Of a stretch of 18,895 nt of DNA, positions 6,428 to 12,557 are shown piece after piece (position 1 is the stretch's first letter; each line of letters opens with the position of its first letter). This stretch comes from UBA2821 sp902763335 (GTDB taxonomy: Bacteria > Bacillota > Clostridia > Lachnospirales > Lachnospiraceae): the NCBI GenBank assembly GCA_052066835.1, contig JBQHRJ010000032.1. One strand, 5' to 3'. A program made the translations under genes and the position numbers. The notes under the pieces are model-generated. The model was not told the DNA's origin and searched no databases. It was given only the letters and a program-made list of their open reading frames with translations.

Positions 6428-6792
6428 GATGACTTAGAGCAGTAGGATATTATTTACAATCGCAAGGAGTATATGTAATACCTAATATTCGTTGGGGAGA
6501 CGAAAGAACATATACATCTGACTTTCTTGGTGAGAAAGTTGCCTTTCAGGGAGTAGATAAGCATAGCATAGTATCTATAGGGAGCTATGGTCAGATAGAA
6601 TCAGCAGAGTCAAAACGATATTTCAGAGAGGGTTTGGAATCAATGCTTGATGAATTAGAACCAGAGGTGGTGTTAGTTTATGGATCAATGCCAGAAAAGA
6701 TATTTGGTGGACTAGAAAATAGAGCAAAGTTTATTCAATATTCTGATTGGATGACAAGAAAGTATATGGTTGATGGTTTGATTGCTAAATAG

Positions 6793-7033
6793 AATGGAAT
6801 AAATATTTATGGCAAAAAGGAAGGAAATGATACTGTAAATGAATTTTCCGGTTGCATTTCATCCTCATCCACACTATAATATCCTCATGGCAACAGTTTG
6901 GCAACAACCATTCAGTAGGTCAGAATAAATAGTGTAATTGATATATAAATATGCCCCATACTCAACCAAAACTTAACTAAAATAAGTTAAGCTTGAACTG
7001 GGACATAATGAGTTTGAATAAGCTACGAGCAGC
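6793..7033. other. Non-coding stretch with an 11-bp spaced repeat pair
   Basis: No supported gene is seen. GGCAACA occurs at 6889-6895 and 6900-6906, 11 bases apart, like the GGGTACA pair at 1220-1237. A short AACTTAACT...AAGTTAAGC inverted repeat lies near 6970-6993. The pattern resembles the end of an integrative element downstream of a lost integrase. Confidence 0.35.
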
Positions 7034-7148
7034 ATAAATAGAAAATGGAGATAGCCGATGCAAGTGTACTTGTGTGAGGTTATCTCCATTTTTGTATTTA
7101 TTCGGCGACAGCCGAACATGAGGATGTAGCGAAGCGAAATCCGAATAA
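7034..7148 (+). other. Strongly structured non-coding segment
   Basis: AAAATGGAGATA (7042-7053) pairs with TATCTCCATTTT (7081-7092), and the pairing can extend outward (ATAAATA near 7034 with TATTTAT near 7095) with one mismatch region; its loop holds a further palindrome (CAAGTGTACTTG). Just after it, TTCGGC (7101-7106) pairs with GCCGAA (7111-7116), and the alternative TTATTCGG (7098-7105) pairs with CCGAATAA (7141-7148). Candidates are a terminator, an origin of transfer or a small RNA. No open frame overlaps it. Confidence 0.5.
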
Positions 7149-7543
7149 TGATGCAAGTAGGCAGATAATATAGATTATTAAATGATTATGTTATAAGTGC
7201 AAGTAAAAAATGTTAGTAGAGATTTTGATGTTGTTGGGGATGCGCAAGTAAGGAAAACATAACATTTACGTCAAAAAGACGATAATGGAATATTTATTTC
7301 CAATAGAGTATTTCGATGATTTAAATCTCTTTAGTGGTTTGTGAAGTTCTGTTATGATATAGAAGTGTTTTTAGATTATATAAATGATGGTAAAATCTTG
7401 AAGAGATGTTAGAAAATATGTTATAGCGGGAAAATCAATACTAAATATAAAATGAAAAGTAATATATGAATGATGCAAATGTTAACAGTGATTTGAAAAA
7501 GGATGGATTGGTAATAAGATGTGGAACAGTAGATAATATAAAT
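7149..7543. other. Stretch with no supported gene
   Basis: Very AT-rich. The only frame of note is a 31-codon one from ATG 7466 to TAG 7561 without a ribosome binding site. No clear promoter or repeat is seen. Confidence 0.4.
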
Positions 7544-7574
7544 ATTGTGAGATGTATTTAGTACATCTCACAAT
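7544..7574. terminator. Hairpin at the 3' end of the HNH gene
   Basis: ATTGTGAGATGTA (7544-7556) pairs with TACATCTCACAAT (7562-7574), 13 bp around a 5-base loop. It sits 10 bases beyond the stop of the minus-strand HNH gene, so it probably ends that transcript, although the following U-tract on the minus strand is interrupted. Confidence 0.6.
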
Positions 7575-7584
7575 TGGTGAATTA

Positions 7585-8587
7585 CTAATTTTCTTTTTCG
7601 ATAAATTTTTTGTAGTGTATCTGCATGTATACCTTCATTCGGTTATTCATAGAAATTCTGGCGGATTTGGAAATATTTAAGGCATTTTGTTGATCATCGT
7701 CAATTGATGATGAAATGCATATATTTCCTGTATCAGGTTCAAAAGATATTAAATGTCTATCAAACAGGGCATCGTGATTAGCACATAAAAGCAAACCATT
7801 GTTTGCATCTATACGTTCTTCTTTGGAGGATTCAGCCCATTCCTTAATATGACTTGCACGTAATACCGAAGTGGTGGAAATATCGCAAAGATTACAGTGA
7901 TGACGTTCAAGAAGTAACAGTCTGCGGAAAGAGCCCTGTGAAACACGGGTCTTTACAATTTTTTCGACATCTGTACCTGCACATGGGTTATTATTTAGTG
8001 TGCGTTGCAAAGTCATGGATTCAACATTATCGTAAATAACATCATTTGAAATAATATTATACTGTATCTGATGTGCTAATACTGGGTTATATGATGGATT
8101 TATTGCTACATAGTTTACATTATGAGAACCATGTGTGTTTGTAATAGAGTACAAGTTGTTGCATAATTCACATGGAATGAGAATAGCAACATATCTCAGA
8201 TAGTCATATCTTAGCATAACAAGAGCGTCATCCTGGAATGCAAATCTTTGAAGCTGGGTAAAAGCCTCTTCAGAATCTGGAATATTAATTTGTACCTGTT
8301 CACCAGTATGACCATATTTTTTATATGCAGAACTGTGAAGAGTAAAATATGAATCTGTTAAGTATTGTGGTAGATTGACATTGGAACGTATATAGTAAGT
8401 GTTTCCATTTACATCTATTCTGTCAGAGGGCTGGTCGATTTCGTGAAGGTTTCTTTACAAATACTCCTTGATAAGCATCTGGATTAAGAGGTGTGTCAGG
8501 AATATGTATATAATTCAGAAATTGGTTTAATGTATCAATGATTTGTCTGTACATGTAATTGTATTCCCTGTTGTGGTCAAGCTTTTT
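7585..8587 (-). pseudogene. HNH endonuclease, N-terminus lost and one frameshift
   Basis: The intact 3' part carries an HNH_2-type nuclease domain: CNLCDISTTSVLRASHIKEW, then NNGLLLCANHDALFDRHLISF, with the paired cysteines, the SHI histidine and the final N/H motif all present. Such domains cut DNA and occur in restriction and phage-defence enzymes. Upstream, the frame meets a TAA (plus-strand 8455-8457), while the neighbouring frame continues with YRQIIDTLNQFLNYIHIP and NPDAYQGVFVK. Removing one A from the run at 8450-8453 joins GVFVK to NLHEIDQPSDRID, so a single-base insertion explains the break. The 5' end stops at the IS3-type element at 8588 and does not resume on its far side. The ATG at 8217 has no support as a true start. 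Confidence 0.7.
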
Positions 8588-9441
8588 TGTAACACTACAG
8601 CCTAATTTCTGCCATAAGATTTATGCAATTCCATAGCGTGCCTCATAAGGCGTCTTGTAATTATTATAAGAATGCGGACGTACATGATTATATTGCACAT
8701 ACGCAAATTCTTCGATTGCTGCGTAGAGTTCATCTTCTGTGTGATAATAGTGCTGGTAAATAAGATTATTTTTCAATGTATTGAAATATCTTTCCATAGG
8801 AGCATTATCATATGGATATCCAGCTTTGCTCATGCTTTGAGTAATACCGAGTTTCTCACAAAATTCGGTGAACTCTTTTGAGGTGTACTGACTGCCTTGA
8901 TCCGAATGAACCAGAAGCTTACTTAAGTCAATTCCTGGTTGTGAATCAATAGCTTTCTCTAGTGTTCTTTTCGCCAAATCAGAGTTTATATTTCTATCAG
9001 TTATACTTGCAACAACGCTTCGATCATGTAGGTCAATGATAGTGCAATTATAACGCTTGCTGCCATCTGTAAGGAAAAGATAAGTAAAATCCGTACACCA
9101 TTTTTGATTTATTTCTTTCGCAAAGAATGCCGCCGCTTTTTTTAGAAAGTCATTTTCCTTTTGAAGTTCTGCAAGCTGCTTTTTAAGTTGAAGATTCTCC
9201 TTCATGTAATCATAATCGGCTTTGGCTTCTTCGTTTGTTTGGCATTCATTACGGAATTGATTTGTCCAATTTGAAATACTTGCATGCGATACGCCGTATT
9301 CTGCAGCAAGACTTTTAAAGGAACGTCCCTCTTCAAGATGAAGGCGGACAATCTTCTTCTTGAATTCTGGTTCATAGTGTTGATTCATTTGTAACATACC
9401 TCATTTCCTAAGATTATATCTTATTAGGTCAAGATGTTACA
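8588..9441 (-). mobile_element. IS3-family (IS150-like) element, internally deleted
   Basis: The ends are TGTAACA (8588-8594) and TGTTACA (9435-9441), exact inverted copies that extend imperfectly inward (both ends continue to ACCTAAT or GCCTAAT). At 854 bp it is well below the usual 1.2-1.5 kb because part of the transposase is missing. No target duplication is visible (TTT outside the left end, ACT outside the right), and the gene interrupted on the left does not continue on the right, so a deletion probably started from this element. Confidence 0.75.
8621..9397 (-). CDS. Fused OrfA-OrfB IS3 transposase with internal deletion
   Basis: A 258-residue single frame. Residues 1-95 are OrfA: a helix-turn-helix (FKSLAAEYGVSHASISNW) and a leucine-zipper-like coiled coil (LQLKKQLAELQKENDFLKK). 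Residue 97 on is the OrfB integrase core with all catalytic residues: D103 (WCTDFTYL), D166 (HSDQGSQYTS) and E202 (MERYFNTLK). The OrfB N-terminal region of roughly 110-130 residues, with the normal -1 frameshift site between the two genes, is absent. OrfA KEI runs straight into NQKWC. In normal members OrfAB is made only by ribosomal frameshifting; here a deletion has produced a permanent fusion. Whether it can still transpose is unknown. Confidence 0.8.
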   Translation of the reverse strand: MLQMNQHYEPEFKKKIVRLHLEEGRSFKSLAAEYGVSHASISNWTNQFRNECQTNEEAKADYDYMKENLQLKKQLAELQKENDFLKKAAAFFAKEINQKWCTDFTYLFLTDGSKRYNCTIIDLHDRSVVASITDRNINSDLAKRTLEKAIDSQPGIDLSKLLVHSDQGSQYTSKEFTEFCEKLGITQSMSKAGYPYDNAPMERYFNTLKNNLIYQHYYHTEDELYAAIEEFAYVQYNHVRPHSYNNYKTPYEARYGIA

Positions 9442-9720
9442 ACTATGTTATATCACAACACTTTTAAAAATATAAAGTTGGCTATTGATAGTCAGACTTG
9501 TAATGAACCAACGAAAAAGAACATATTAAAAGTATATGAAGAAATTGAAACTAATCAGATATTTGGAGCTCCTGAGATAGAGAGAATATTGAAATGTTCA
9601 ACTTCAACATCTAAAAATGTTATGAAAAAATTAAGAGAGATAGGTGTTGTTGAAGAAGTGAAAGGAAAAGGTAAATGAAAGTATACTTTTATAACTGATT
9701 CTAATTATGCTAAAAGGTAA
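9442..9720 (+). pseudogene. C-terminal winged-helix remnant of an AlbA_2-type ATP-binding regulator
   Basis: The reading frame starts at the IS border (first ATG 9445) and gives a winged-helix tail, GAPEIERILKCSTSTSKNVM followed by LREIGVVEEVKGKGK. A TGA at 9676-9678 interrupts it where glycine (GGA) would be expected; the frame then continues KYTFITDSNYAKR to TAA at 9718-9720. The N-terminal part is missing, presumably lost in the IS-associated deletion. Such tails occur in Fic-type and AlbA_2 (Schlafen-like) proteins of Firmicutes, so the exact parent is uncertain. Confidence 0.5.
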
Positions 9721-10131
9721 ATTAAGGTGGTGCTAACCATGCAGACTATGCTTAGACTGGTTGGATTTGGTGATAATGCTGGATCTGGATTTCCGATAAT
9801 ACTAGATGTATGAAAACCAGAAAGATGGATAACCCCAAAATTGATTGAAGATACAACTCTTGATCAGGTGACTCTTGTGATGAAGATGGAAAAAGAAGTT
9901 GATGAAAATGTCATAGAAATTTCGGAAGAAAAAATCAAGCAATTAATGCCGGAATATTCTAAGAAGAAGCTCTCTAAGGCGTGTGAGATTCTGAAAATGA
10001 TTTCGCAAACCCCCAATAGTTCTATTGATGAATTAAGGATAGACTTAGATGATACGGATAGAACAATTGCAAGATATATATTAGAATTAAAGGATAAAGG
10101 TATCATACATAGAACGAAAAGGTCCGGATAA
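9721..10131 (+). pseudogene. C-terminal remnant of an AlbA_2-domain ATP-binding protein
   Basis: The frame reads MQTMLRLVGFGDNAGSGFPI, the typical late ATP-binding loop of AlbA_2 / Schlafen-type and RecG-like regulators (G-x-N-x-GSG-F/I). It then meets a TGA at 9811-9813 and continues in the same frame from KPERWITPKLIEDTTLDQVT to a final stop at 10129-10131. The tail holds a winged helix (IDELRIDLDDTDRTIARYIL followed by KDKGIIHRTKRSG). The N-terminal DNA-binding domain is missing. Sited directly after a similar remnant, so two paralogues may have been tandem here. Confidence 0.6.
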
Positions 10132-10167
10132 TGGCGGAAAATGGGAAATTAAGTAAGTGAATGACAG

Positions 10168-10207
10168 TAAATTTAGCACTCAAGGTGACTCTAAATTTGC
10201 ACTCAAG
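10168..10207 (+). repeat. Tandem imperfect direct repeat
   Basis: TAAATTTAGCACTCAAG (10168-10184) and TAAATTTGCACTCAAG (10192-10207) differ by one base and are 24 bases apart start to start. Tandem repeats of this kind mark the ends of IS21-family elements, where they bind the transposase; the family is my inference, as no istA or istB is present. Confidence 0.45.
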
Positions 10208-10279
10208 AATATTCTGAAGTTAGTCTCAACGAAGTTTCATCAGATTTGAGATTAGGCGAGAATGAGGAGGTTCAAAATC

Positions 10280-10570
10280 ATGGATATAAGCAAAAAAGAT
10301 TGGGAATTATTTCGAGAAAAATTATCAGGCTGGCAGGAAAATTATATGGAAGGTCTCGTCAAAGATTATGTGAACTTTTTAAATGATGTTACAAAGCCTG
10401 CATCAGAAAAATTCTGGAAACTTGAAAAGCGGATAAAAGAAGATAAGCGTCATCCGGGAGTTATCATGGAGATTAGTAAGTCAGAGGCAATATGGGATAT
10501 CGTTCGCCTTATAAGATTGAATGTAATTACATATGATAATTTATCAGATTTCTATTTATGTATGTGGTAA
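10280..10570 (+). CDS. Small hypothetical protein, C-terminus probably altered
   Basis: AGGAGG at 10265-10270 places the start at ATG 10280 rather than 10262, giving 96 residues. The protein is helical and charged (DISKKDWELFREKLSGWQEN, later FWKLEKRIKEDKRHPGV). I recall similar short proteins in Clostridia that are often misnamed multidrug transporters; there is no membrane segment here, so that name is wrong. The final residues (DNLSDFYLCMW) break the acidic helical pattern expected after ITYDNLSDF, so the end was probably lost by frameshift or deletion, in line with the truncated genes downstream. Confidence 0.55.
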   Translation: MDISKKDWELFREKLSGWQENYMEGLVKDYVNFLNDVTKPASEKFWKLEKRIKEDKRHPGVIMEISKSEAIWDIVRLIRLNVITYDNLSDFYLCMW

Positions 10571-10601
10571 TATAAAAAATGTGTGTTGGGAATTAGAATA
10601 G

Positions 10602-10976
10602 ATAAAAGGGGCAGAAGTTATTCTATTACCAAATGATTGTGGTTCTATGCAGCCAAGAATCAGAGCACTTTCTACAAGAGCATATGAAAATATGGTTGCA
10701 GTTGCTATGGCAAATCCAAATGGAGATAATGCCGGATGTTCCTGTGCATTTAGTCCGATTTGCTGGGATAGAAATGGAAATTGTGTTGATAACACAGTTT
10801 TGCTGGCTGATGATAAAACAGAAGCAATTTTTTATGCAGAATTTGATATGGAGGCCATTAGAGAATACAGGAATCGGGAAATGTTAGGAAACACATTTCG
10901 TAAGGTAGAGGCATACAATGAGTTGTTAAGTAAGGAAATCAAGACTCCATTTATAAGGGACGGTCAGGATAGATAA
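10602..10976 (+). pseudogene. C-terminal third of a carbon-nitrogen hydrolase
   Basis: The frame opens after a TAG at 10599-10601 and reads KGAEVILLPNDCGSMQPR, RAYENMVAVAMANPNG, GCSCAFSPICWD and ends FIRDGQDR. This is the last third of a nitrilase-superfamily hydrolase, including the region around the catalytic cysteine (family E-K-C triad). The ATG at 10647 is not a real start: the glutamate and lysine parts of the triad are absent and the upstream DNA is unrelated. The remnant cannot be active. Confidence 0.7.
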
Positions 10977-11122
10977 AACAAGAGGTAATTGTTGATTCGG
11001 AAAAGCGCGGGCAGGGATATGGAAAAAATATGTTAAAATTAGGCTTAAAATATGCTAAAGAAATATTTGGTGCTAATAAAGTTTCATTAGGAGTTTTCGA
11101 GAAGAATGGAAGGATTGTAGCT
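10973..11122 (+). pseudogene. C-terminal fragment of a GNAT acetyltransferase
   Basis: Reads QEVIVDSEKRGQGYGKNMLK and then YAKEIFGANKVSLGVFEKN, the acetyl-CoA binding motif A (R-G-x-G-x-G-K) and the following strand of a GNAT acetyltransferase. Everything before motif A is missing and the frame overlaps the nitrilase remnant's stop by 4 bases. After FEKNG the frame runs without a stop into the S66 fragment. Confidence 0.65.
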
Positions 11123-11383
11123 ATGCAATACGCAAGAAAGTTAAGAAAAGGTGACAAGGTAGCAATTGTCAGCTTGTCAAGTGGAATGTTAGGGGAAGAA
11201 TTTTGCAGTCATAATATAGAAATTGGGGCAAAGAGATTATAAGAATATGGTTTGGAGCCGGTATTTATGCCAAATGCTTTGAAAGGCATTGAATATTTAA
11301 AGTCTCATCCGGAAGCAAGAGCAAAAGACTTAAAAGATACTTTTTTAGCCTGTTTGCGCATAAAGAACAAGATGCATTCATAA
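11123..11383 (+). pseudogene. N-terminal fragment of an S66 LD-carboxypeptidase
   Basis: From ATG 11123 the frame reads ARKLRKGDKVAIVSLSSGML, then a TAA at 11240-11242, then EYGLEPVFMPNALKG and KSHPEARAKDLKDTF before it departs into unrelated sequence and stops at 11381-11383. This is the typical start of a peptidase S66 (MccF/LdcA-like) protein; the catalytic serine region is not reached. No ribosome binding site precedes it, so it sits as a tail on the GNAT fragment. Confidence 0.65.
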
Positions 11384-11634
11384 ATAAAAGTTCCAGTTTG
11401 TAGAATTAAGAAAATCGAAATTTGTTGATTTGGTAAATCTGATTATGCATAAAAATAATAACTATTCGTTAATGTACAAGCATAGAAGAAAAAATTCAGA
11501 AATTTGATTATAAAAGGTCAGATTCGTCAGTAACCATCGGGCTTGACGGGTATGACCTTTTATATTGCAGAAATATGACATAAAATGGATATGCGAATCA
11601 GCCGATATAAGTTATAATAGATGCATTGAGTTTA
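11384..11634. other. Gene-free stretch with a terminator and a promoter
   Basis: No gene seen. It holds the hairpin at 11512-11561 and a -10-like TATAAT at 11613-11618 without an obvious -35 box at the right distance. Confidence 0.45.
11512..11561. terminator. Two-part hairpin, probable terminator
   Basis: AAAAGGTCA (11512-11520) pairs with TGACCTTTT (11553-11561) and, inside, CGTCA (11525-11529) pairs with TGACG (11544-11548). The A-tract and T-tract on the outer arms suit a bidirectional terminator between the remnants and the transporter unit. Confidence 0.6.
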
Positions 11635-11730
11635 ATGAATCGTAATTTGTTGTTAGAGCAAATTGAAATGTTCCTAAAACAAGGAGATTCTATAAAGCGG
11701 CTGGGATCCTACCGAACAACAGGCCAATAG
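11635..11730 (+). CDS. Possible 31-residue leader or fragment
   Basis: ATG 11635 to TAG 11728-11730 reads LLLEQIEMFLKQGDSIKRLG and then SYRTTGQ. The composition is convincing as protein, but there is no clear ribosome binding site. It ends 24 bases before the transporter start, so it may be a leader peptide or the tail of a lost gene. Confidence 0.25.
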   Translation: MNRNLLLEQIEMFLKQGDSIKRLGSYRTTGQ

Positions 11731-11754
11731 AATATTTATATGGAGGAACTAATT

Positions 11755-12183
11755 ATGTTCAATTATGTATGGCCACTTGGGCTTGTTGTGTTATCAAATG
11801 TTTTATATCAGATCTGTGCAAAGTCTGTTCCAGAAGGGATGAATCCGTTGGCATCACTAACTATCACATATCTGATTGGAGCAGTTGCTTCTGTGATTCT
11901 ATATTATGCATTGAATAAAGATGCAAATATTATAACCGAGTACAGTAAGGTAAACTGGGCACCTTTTATTCTTGGAATTGTTATTGTTGGTTTGGAAGTA
12001 GGCTATATTTATGCTTACAAAGTTGGATGGTCTGTAAGTACAGCACAAATCGTGCAAGCAGCAATACTTGCTGTTATATTAATATTTGTAGGACATTCGC
12101 TTTACCAGGAAAATATAACTTGGAATAAGATTGTTGGCATATTGGTATGCCTTGTTGGATTAGGAATAATCAATATGAAATAA
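11755..12183 (+). CDS. Small EamA/SMR-type membrane transporter
   Basis: A 142-residue membrane protein with five hydrophobic segments, at about residues 5-25, 33-55, 71-93, 100-120 and 123-141 (LASLTITYLIGAVASVILYY; VQAAILAVILIFVG; IVGILVCLVGLGIIN). It corresponds to a single EamA half of the drug/metabolite transporter superfamily, which normally works as a dimer. GGAGG at 11742-11746 selects ATG 11755; the earlier ATG 11740 overlaps the ribosome site. The substrate cannot be told. The 5' leader contains TATAAT at 11613-11618 and an inverted repeat around GGATCC (11703-11709 region), but no riboswitch that I recognise. Confidence 0.75.
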   Translation: MFNYVWPLGLVVLSNVLYQICAKSVPEGMNPLASLTITYLIGAVASVILYYALNKDANIITEYSKVNWAPFILGIVIVGLEVGYIYAYKVGWSVSTAQIVQAAILAVILIFVGHSLYQENITWNKIVGILVCLVGLGIINMK

Positions 12184-12188
12184 AAAAC

Positions 12189-12263
12189 AGGGATTCAATT
12201 TGATGAAATTGATAAATCGTTGTTCGGCGATTTGCAAAATCCCTATAAACAAATTTTATAGGG
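12189..12263 (+). ncRNA. Candidate three-way-junction RNA with alternative hairpin
   Basis: AGGGATT (12189-12195) pairs with AATCCCT (12238-12244). Enclosed are two perfect hairpins: CAATTT (12196-12201) with AAATTG (12206-12211), and AAATCG (12214-12219) with CGATTT (12228-12233). This is a compact three-way junction of 56 bases. CCCTATAAA (12241-12249) can instead pair with TTTATAGGG (12255-12263), which would break the closing stem, so the two folds exclude each other. It lies between the transporter and the small protein gene. No known family is recognised. Confidence 0.45.
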
Positions 12264-12294
12264 AACAGAAATTTTGAATTTGGAGGATTGAATT

Positions 12295-12486
12295 ATGTGG
12301 AATGAATTAGGTATAAGTGGAGGAACCGCAATTGTTATTTTGATTGCGCTGTATTTCGTTATCAAATGGGCAGTGAAAAATGGCATCAAAGAAGCCTACA
12401 GTGCTATCACTGGAAAGAAAACTGTTGAAGATATCCAAAACGAAAAAGAGCTGAAAGAACTTGGATTGGATTCAGAAGATCAATAA
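12295..12486 (+). CDS. Small single-pass membrane protein, DUF6019-like
   Basis: A 63-residue protein: a short head (WNELGISGGT), one transmembrane helix (AIVILIALYFVIKWAV) and a charged tail (KKTVEDIQNEKELKELGLDS). It resembles the small clostridial family I know as DUF6019, whose function is unknown; the family name is from memory and not checked. GGAGG lies 10 bases before ATG. It is followed after 70 bases by the tyrosine recombinase gene. Confidence 0.65.
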   Translation: MWNELGISGGTAIVILIALYFVIKWAVKNGIKEAYSAITGKKTVEDIQNEKELKELGLDSEDQ

Positions 12487-12528
12487 CTTTCAGTAATACG
12501 CTCTGTTGCTGTGATGATTTTTCTGCGA

Positions 12529-12552
12529 TATACTCCTTCAAAAAGGAGTGTG
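12529..12552 (+). promoter_or_regulatory. Hairpin that hides the recombinase ribosome binding site
   Basis: ACTCCTT (12532-12538) pairs perfectly with AAGGAGT (12543-12549) around CAAA, and three further pairs (two G-U) extend the stem to 10 bp. The paired strand is the Shine-Dalgarno sequence of the recombinase, whose ATG is at 12558. Unfolding of the hairpin should be needed for translation. Confidence 0.7.
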
Positions 12553-12557
12553 CTCTT

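Larger units (their letters stand above)
5770..6435 (+). mobile_element. IS200-like insertion sequence, 666 bp
   Basis: The element holds a single Y1 transposase gene between two subterminal hairpins and has no long terminal inverted repeats, as expected for IS200/IS605-type single-strand transposition. Borders are deduced from the restored DUF4417 frame; they can shift by one base because 5769 and 6435 are both T. The left flank is ATTTGAAT, which should contain the short target. There is no tnpB. After the transposase lie two short hairpins (GCCC/GGGC type, about 6349-6400), then the right-end palindrome. Confidence 0.8.
5434..6792 (+). pseudogene. DUF4417 protein gene interrupted by an IS200-like element
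   Basis: The 5' part (5434-5769) encodes 112 residues including EDYVDELKQYPGVITPDCSL and the strand VQIADIYLN. The 3' part (6436-6792) continues RAVGYYLQSQGVYVIPNIRW and ends in MVDGLIAK. These are the two halves of a DUF4417 protein of about 230 residues. Joining base 5769 to 6436 keeps the frame and gives the smooth sequence YLN-RAV-GYYLQ. As it stands, the first half runs into the element and stops at 5811 after 125 residues. GGGAGG before ATG 5434 and the 14-base overlap with the immunity gene put it in the toxin operon. DUF4417 has no established biochemical function; it recurs in Firmicutes and their phages. Confidence 0.75.

Noticed and set aside
10168..10207. CRISPR array
   Set aside because: Only two imperfect repeats with an 8-base gap; no further units and no cas genes.
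11619..11754. Guanidine (ykkC-type) riboswitch in the leader of the small transporter gene
   Set aside because: SMR-like genes are often controlled by it and GGGATCC-like bases are present, but the conserved ykkC core sequences are not there and the stretch reads equally well as a 31-residue peptide.
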